IMG/VR virus record: IMGVR_UViG_3300043449_001412
Span: 1-21,858 of that record
Reading direction: 5' to 3' (one strand)
DNA length: 21,858 bases
Source of the DNA: a virus
Shown here piece by piece: positions 19,790 to 21,858 of the stretch (the first letter of the stretch is position 1; each line of letters begins with the position of its first letter). The translations under genes and the position numbers were made by a program. The notes beneath the pieces are model-generated. The model worked only from the letters and a program-made list of their open reading frames with translations, was not told where the DNA came from and did no database searches.

Positions 19790-19914
19790 GGCGCTTCTCT
19801 CCCGCAGCAGCAGAGCCAGATCATCAGGACGGAATAAGCGTTGTGCGGCGGCCCCAAGTCAGTGTCGAGCGCATAGCCCTGCATCATGCGATGCCTGACA
19901 TCTGGGTAGGGCAC
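19786..19914 (-). CDS. Small protein preceding the primase gene
   Basis: About 42 aa (from GTG at 19914; a shorter version starts ATG at 19887 after GTCAGG). The sequence includes PYPDVRHRMMQGYALDTDLG and PPHNAYSVLMIWLCC. The segment with a Tyr-Pro-Asp start, Asp-Leu-Gly and a Tyr-Ser-Val-Leu-Met end resembles short phage proteins I recall, but the start is uncertain. Its stop overlaps the primase start (GTGA), supporting a real gene. The frame extends further upstream across the end of the 104-aa gene, which is not believed. Confidence 0.5.
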   Translation of the reverse strand: MPYPDVRHRMMQGYALDTDLGPPHNAYSVLMIWLCCCGREAP

Positions 19915-19931
19915 ATACCGATAGGCGACGC

Positions 19932-20246
19932 TTAGTCCACAAGTTCCGGCGTTTTTGTTTTTGTTTTGATCGGCTGTTCGGTGAGCAGTTCGGTCAAGCT
20001 GTTCGGCAATTCGAGGCGTCGAAATCTGCATAGGAGATACCCAAGGTTCAGAACGCCTAGAGCCATGTTGTAAGTTACGCCGGGTGCGACTTCGTGCAAC
20101 GTGGCGACGAAATCACCGTCAATACCAATCGTGATTGCCCGAAGCGTGTAGACCTGACCCAATGTCAATCGGGACGGCCCGTAAGCTCCATCGCTATCGT
20201 CAATGCAGACGATCTCAGTGCCGGGTGGCGTGTCAGGAGAAATCAT
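19932..20246 (-). CDS. Conserved hypothetical phage protein, 104 aa
   Basis: 104 aa, beginning MISPDTPPGTEIVCIDDSDG. A beta-rich fold is suggested by TLGQVYTLRAITIGIDGDFV and a C-terminal RFRRLELP followed by a charged tail. The GTE-VVCI-type start, L-GQ-YT pattern and RFR.L end recall a common, uncharacterised small-domain family in phage genomes. The ATG overlaps the stop of the preceding gene (ATGA) and follows GAGG. Function unknown. Confidence 0.8.
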   Translation of the reverse strand: MISPDTPPGTEIVCIDDSDGAYGPSRLTLGQVYTLRAITIGIDGDFVATLHEVAPGVTYNMALGVLNLGYLLCRFRRLELPNSLTELLTEQPIKTKTKTPELVD

Positions 20247-20356
20247 TTCCGCCTCTTTGGCTTGTCGTCATCCCCCAGCATGAGGTGAACAACGAAGGCG
20301 ACGAAGGCTGCGACGGTGACGCTGATCACGGCGTGCATGAGGGTTTCATCGTCCAT
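20243..20356 (-). CDS. 37-aa single-pass membrane protein
   Basis: 37 aa: MDDETLMHAVISVTVAAFV starts a transmembrane helix to about residue 27, followed by a basic tail DDDKPKRRK. The ATG lies at the end of the previous gene and follows AGGAAGAGG. It overlaps the next gene by ATGA. It is too short for ordinary calling. Function unknown; the basic tail should lie in the cytoplasm by the positive-inside rule. Confidence 0.7.
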   Translation of the reverse strand: MDDETLMHAVISVTVAAFVAFVVHLMLGDDDKPKRRK

Positions 20357-20525
20357 CGTCCTCTTCCTTTTCAGCCTGAAGAGGAACGTCGCGCCACTCT
20401 TCGATGTAGTAGACGCGACCCATGTCGCCTTTTGTGATCTTCCAAAGCTGCTGAAGAACTTTCACCTCGTCGCGACAGACGAACCGCAGTTGCATCGTTG
20501 GCTTCTCTTCCACCCACCGCCCCAT
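20346..20525 (-). CDS. Small protein, 59 aa
   Basis: 59 aa from the ATG at 20525 (MGRWVEEKPTMQLRFVCRDE). The strong GGGGAGG six bases before it fixes this start; the frame is open further upstream but without a good ribosome binding site. Two strands flank a short helix (VLQQLWKITK), ending in an acidic tail. Its stop is overlapped by the start region of the 37-aa gene. No family recognised. Confidence 0.75.
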   Translation of the reverse strand: MGRWVEEKPTMQLRFVCRDEVKVLQQLWKITKGDMGRVYYIEEWRDVPLQAEKEEDDGR

Positions 20526-20644
20526 CACTGACCTCCCCGCGTCACGTAAATAAAAACCAGCCAGCCGAACTTGAACGCCAGCACAACCCCGTATGCGAAC
20601 ATGACCGCCCGCAAGATCATCCACGCCTGTTCGAGCGGGTGCAT
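20525..20644 (-). CDS. 39-aa single-pass membrane protein
   Basis: 39 aa: MHPLEQAWMILRAVMFAYG followed by a hydrophobic stretch VVLAFKFGWLVFIYV and a short polar end TRGGQ. AAGGAG lies six bases before the ATG. The stop shares one base with the next start (TGATG). It and the 37-aa protein may act together in the membrane, for example in host-envelope control, but this is speculation. Confidence 0.7.
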   Translation of the reverse strand: MHPLEQAWMILRAVMFAYGVVLAFKFGWLVFIYVTRGGQ

Positions 20645-20654
20645 GAGCGTCTCC

Positions 20655-21074
20655 TTAAAACGGCGCCTCTTCGCCCGACATCACCTTGTCGAGGTGCGAC
20701 ACATATTCGGACATGAACTTGGTGAACGCCGCCTGGACGTTGACGTCCATCTTCGCAACGCGCTCCAGACCGGCGAACGTCTGCCCGTCGATGTCGTCGA
20801 GCGACTTGATCCCGCGCTCCCACATGAGAGACAGCACCGCCTCAAGCAGCGCCGACACGACGGCCTCCTTGGCGCGCGAGATCGCCGCCGCCTCGTAAAC
20901 TGTGAGTTCCTTCTTCGTCATCTGATAGACCCTCTTCGCGTATCCGATGTGCCGATCACAGGCCCACAGAATGTCCGGCGCCTTGATGTCCTTCCTTGCG
21001 TAGCCGGAAGGACCGGCCAGTCTCCCGCACACGCCACAGACGACGGGCGCGGGAGACCTGAGACCAAAGATCAC
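20655..21074 (-). CDS. DUF6511-like zinc-binding protein
   Basis: 139 aa. CxxC (C13, C16) and C39-x2-H42, in VCGVCG and WACDRH, can form a zinc site. It is followed by GYAKRVYQMTKKELTVYEAA, a pattern matching my memory of DUF6511 phage proteins. The C-terminal half is helical (KEAVVSALLEAVLSLMWERG). GTG start overlaps the preceding stop (GTGA). Probable DNA- or protein-binding role in replication or host takeover; inferred only. Confidence 0.75.
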   Translation of the reverse strand: MIFGLRSPAPVVCGVCGRLAGPSGYARKDIKAPDILWACDRHIGYAKRVYQMTKKELTVYEAAAISRAKEAVVSALLEAVLSLMWERGIKSLDDIDGQTFAGLERVAKMDVNVQAAFTKFMSEYVSHLDKVMSGEEAPF

Positions 21075-21295
21075 TGAGGCTTCTCTTCCTTGTCAGCCTT
21101 GAGGAGATCCTCGCGGACCCCGCCGACGCTGCTGTTAAAAAACTCGACCGCTTTGTTAAACTGTTCGTCGTCTACCGGCGCCGTCAAACAAGCGAACACC
21201 GTGACAAGCGAGGCCAGCACGACAGCAGGCTCTTCGCCCTCGCAGACCGCGCCTAGCTTTACGGTCAATTTTTTAATCTGCTCACCATTCGCCAT
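21071..21295 (-). CDS. Small helical protein, 74 aa
   Basis: 74 aa, beginning MANGEQIKKLTVKLGAVCEG. Helix-rich with a hydrophobic stretch (AVVLASLVTVFACLTAP) too short or mixed to be a sure membrane span, and an acidic/basic end KADKEEKPQ. AGGAG lies seven bases before the ATG, and the stop overlaps the DUF6511 gene start. Probably the same small-protein class as the next gene upstream, with which it shares a similar helical layout. Function unknown. Confidence 0.75.
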   Translation of the reverse strand: MANGEQIKKLTVKLGAVCEGEEPAVVLASLVTVFACLTAPVDDEQFNKAVEFFNSSVGGVREDLLKADKEEKPQ

Positions 21296-21305
21296 GATTT
21301 TTCTC

Positions 21306-21545
21306 CTATTGAAACGAGCGATTGTGCTTCACGCACCGCCACCCCTCACACACTTGCTCGACGAAGCTGGGCAGCAGTTCTTTCGCGTCCTCGTCCGAGT
21401 TGATATTGGACGCGATCAGGTAAGCGAACGCCGTCAGCATGTGTTCGCGCGGCTCCCCGACAAGGACGGCCAGCAGCCGATCGATCATCGCGTCAATTTG
21501 TTCGACGGATTCAGCGGCCTCTTCGTCTGTGATTTCGTCAGTCAT
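21306..21545 (-). CDS. Small acidic protein, 79 aa
   Basis: 79 aa from the ATG at 21545 (MTDEITDEEAAESVEQIDAM). Acidic N-terminus, then two helices (MIDRLLAVLVGEPREHMLT and AFAYLIASNINSDEDAKELL), ending with a tryptophan/cysteine segment (CEGWRCVKHN). GGAG lies seven bases upstream within the end of the methyltransferase gene. No family recognised. Confidence 0.78.
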   Translation of the reverse strand: MTDEITDEEAAESVEQIDAMIDRLLAVLVGEPREHMLTAFAYLIASNINSDEDAKELLPSFVEQVCEGWRCVKHNRSFQ

Positions 21546-21858
21546 CAAGGGTCTCCATTAGCGCGGCGATGACTTCCGCCGCGAGGATCGGAACGATTGC
21601 ATTGCCCGCAATGCGGAGGCTTGCCACTCGGTTGGGAAACCCATCAACCAGTAGACAAAGATCGGACTTAACGCGCCGCGCCTTGCCGTCTGCGCCGACG
21701 CGCCACTCGGCGTCGGACCAGTAGGAACCGCCGCATCGACGAGAGTTGTGCCCGAATTGTGCTTGCTGTTCGGGTTGTGCCGAACTGCCGTATTCTTCCG
21801 ACCACCGCGACTGTCGTTCACAGTCGGCGTCGGCCATGTCGTCTGCATCGCCGTGTTG
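21538..21858 (-). CDS. C5-cytosine DNA methyltransferase, C-terminal end (start outside window)
   Basis: The frame is open to the right edge, so only the last 106 residues are seen. They contain YWSDAEWRVGADGKARRVK, then LLVDGFPNRVASLRIAGNAI and VPILAAEVIAAL. The last part is the conserved C-terminal motif X region (R..GNAIVP..A) of C5-cytosine methyltransferases that methylate DNA, typically to evade host restriction or mark phage DNA. The catalytic PC motif is beyond the edge. A second frame (21558-21858) also looks methyltransferase-like, so which frame the real protein uses at its end is not settled. Confidence 0.7.
   Translation of the reverse strand, partial: QHGDADDMADADCERQSRWSEEYGSSAQPEQQAQFGHNSRRCGGSYWSDAEWRVGADGKARRVKSDLCLLVDGFPNRVASLRIAGNAIVPILAAEVIAALMETLDD
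21558..21858 (-). other. Alternative methyltransferase-like reading frame
   Basis: In another frame the same DNA encodes TTWPTPTVNDSRGGRKN, later SKHNSGTTLVDAAV, and LSPIFVYWLMGFPTEW, motifs that I also associate with ends of phage DNA methyltransferases. It is open to the window edge and stops 12 bases before the next gene. It is either the true C-terminus, a dual-coded segment or a result of past frameshifting. Confidence 0.3.

Noticed and set aside
19061-19837. 258-codon plus-strand frame opposite the primase gene
   Set aside because: Arg/Val/Leu-rich shadow with no motif; the minus-strand frame contains all Prim-Pol motifs.
1-21858. tRNA or rRNA genes, integrase/att sites, insertion sequences
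   Set aside because: No cloverleaf with conserved T-loop, no transposase or integrase motifs and no long terminal inverted repeats were seen.

Overview
The window is a GC-rich (about 60% G+C by eye) segment of a tailed bacteriophage or closely related prophage. It holds a contiguous head-morphogenesis and packaging module (major capsid protein of the N4-gp56 type, putative scaffold, P22-like portal, large terminase), a primase-polymerase/helicase, a C5 DNA methyltransferase at the edge, and many very small genes with overlapping start and stop codons. There are no ribosomal, tRNA or host housekeeping genes. Composition and the style of the small proteins suggest an alphaproteobacterial host, but that is an inference and not a strong one.

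Layout. (1) 1-11466, minus strand: structural module, transcribed right to left as DUF5856-like protein, small helical protein, AT-hook protein (candidate small terminase), 51-aa membrane protein, 890-aa virion or ejection-type protein with a glycosylase-like region, large terminase, portal, small helical protein, scaffold, metallophosphoesterase, three small proteins and the capsid protein (cut by the left edge). One plus-strand gene (7105-7359) is embedded between the terminase and the 890-aa gene. (2) 11467-12092: a mostly non-coding control region with a 39-aa charged microprotein. (3) 12093-13000: two convergent small genes, one with a winged-helix look. (4) 12962-13248: an AT-rich block with fourteen exact copies of TTTCGC/GCGAAA, the best candidate for a replication origin or a multi-site operator. 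(5) 13306-16710: two divergent operons of small genes firing outward from a shared promoter region (14957-15114). Nine genes here are preceded by hairpins with an invariant GTCCAG loop and different stems. (6) 16784-17297: a small secreted protein, a ribbon-helix-helix-like protein and a strong terminator. (7) 17296-21858, minus strand: early/replication operon running from a C5 methyltransferase through a chain of overlapping small genes to the Prim-Pol/helicase and a small coiled-coil protein.

The most interesting signal is the family of GTCCAG-loop hairpins. Stems with unrelated sequences present the same six-base loop 5 to 11 bases before an ACAGGAG ribosome binding site. Two of these hairpins fall almost exactly at the predicted transcription starts of the divergent promoters. 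This looks like a shared post-transcriptional control element of the accessory genes of this phage. Several genes too short for ordinary gene calling (51, 39, 37, 55 and 39 aa) are well supported by ribosome binding sites and overlap spacing and are included.
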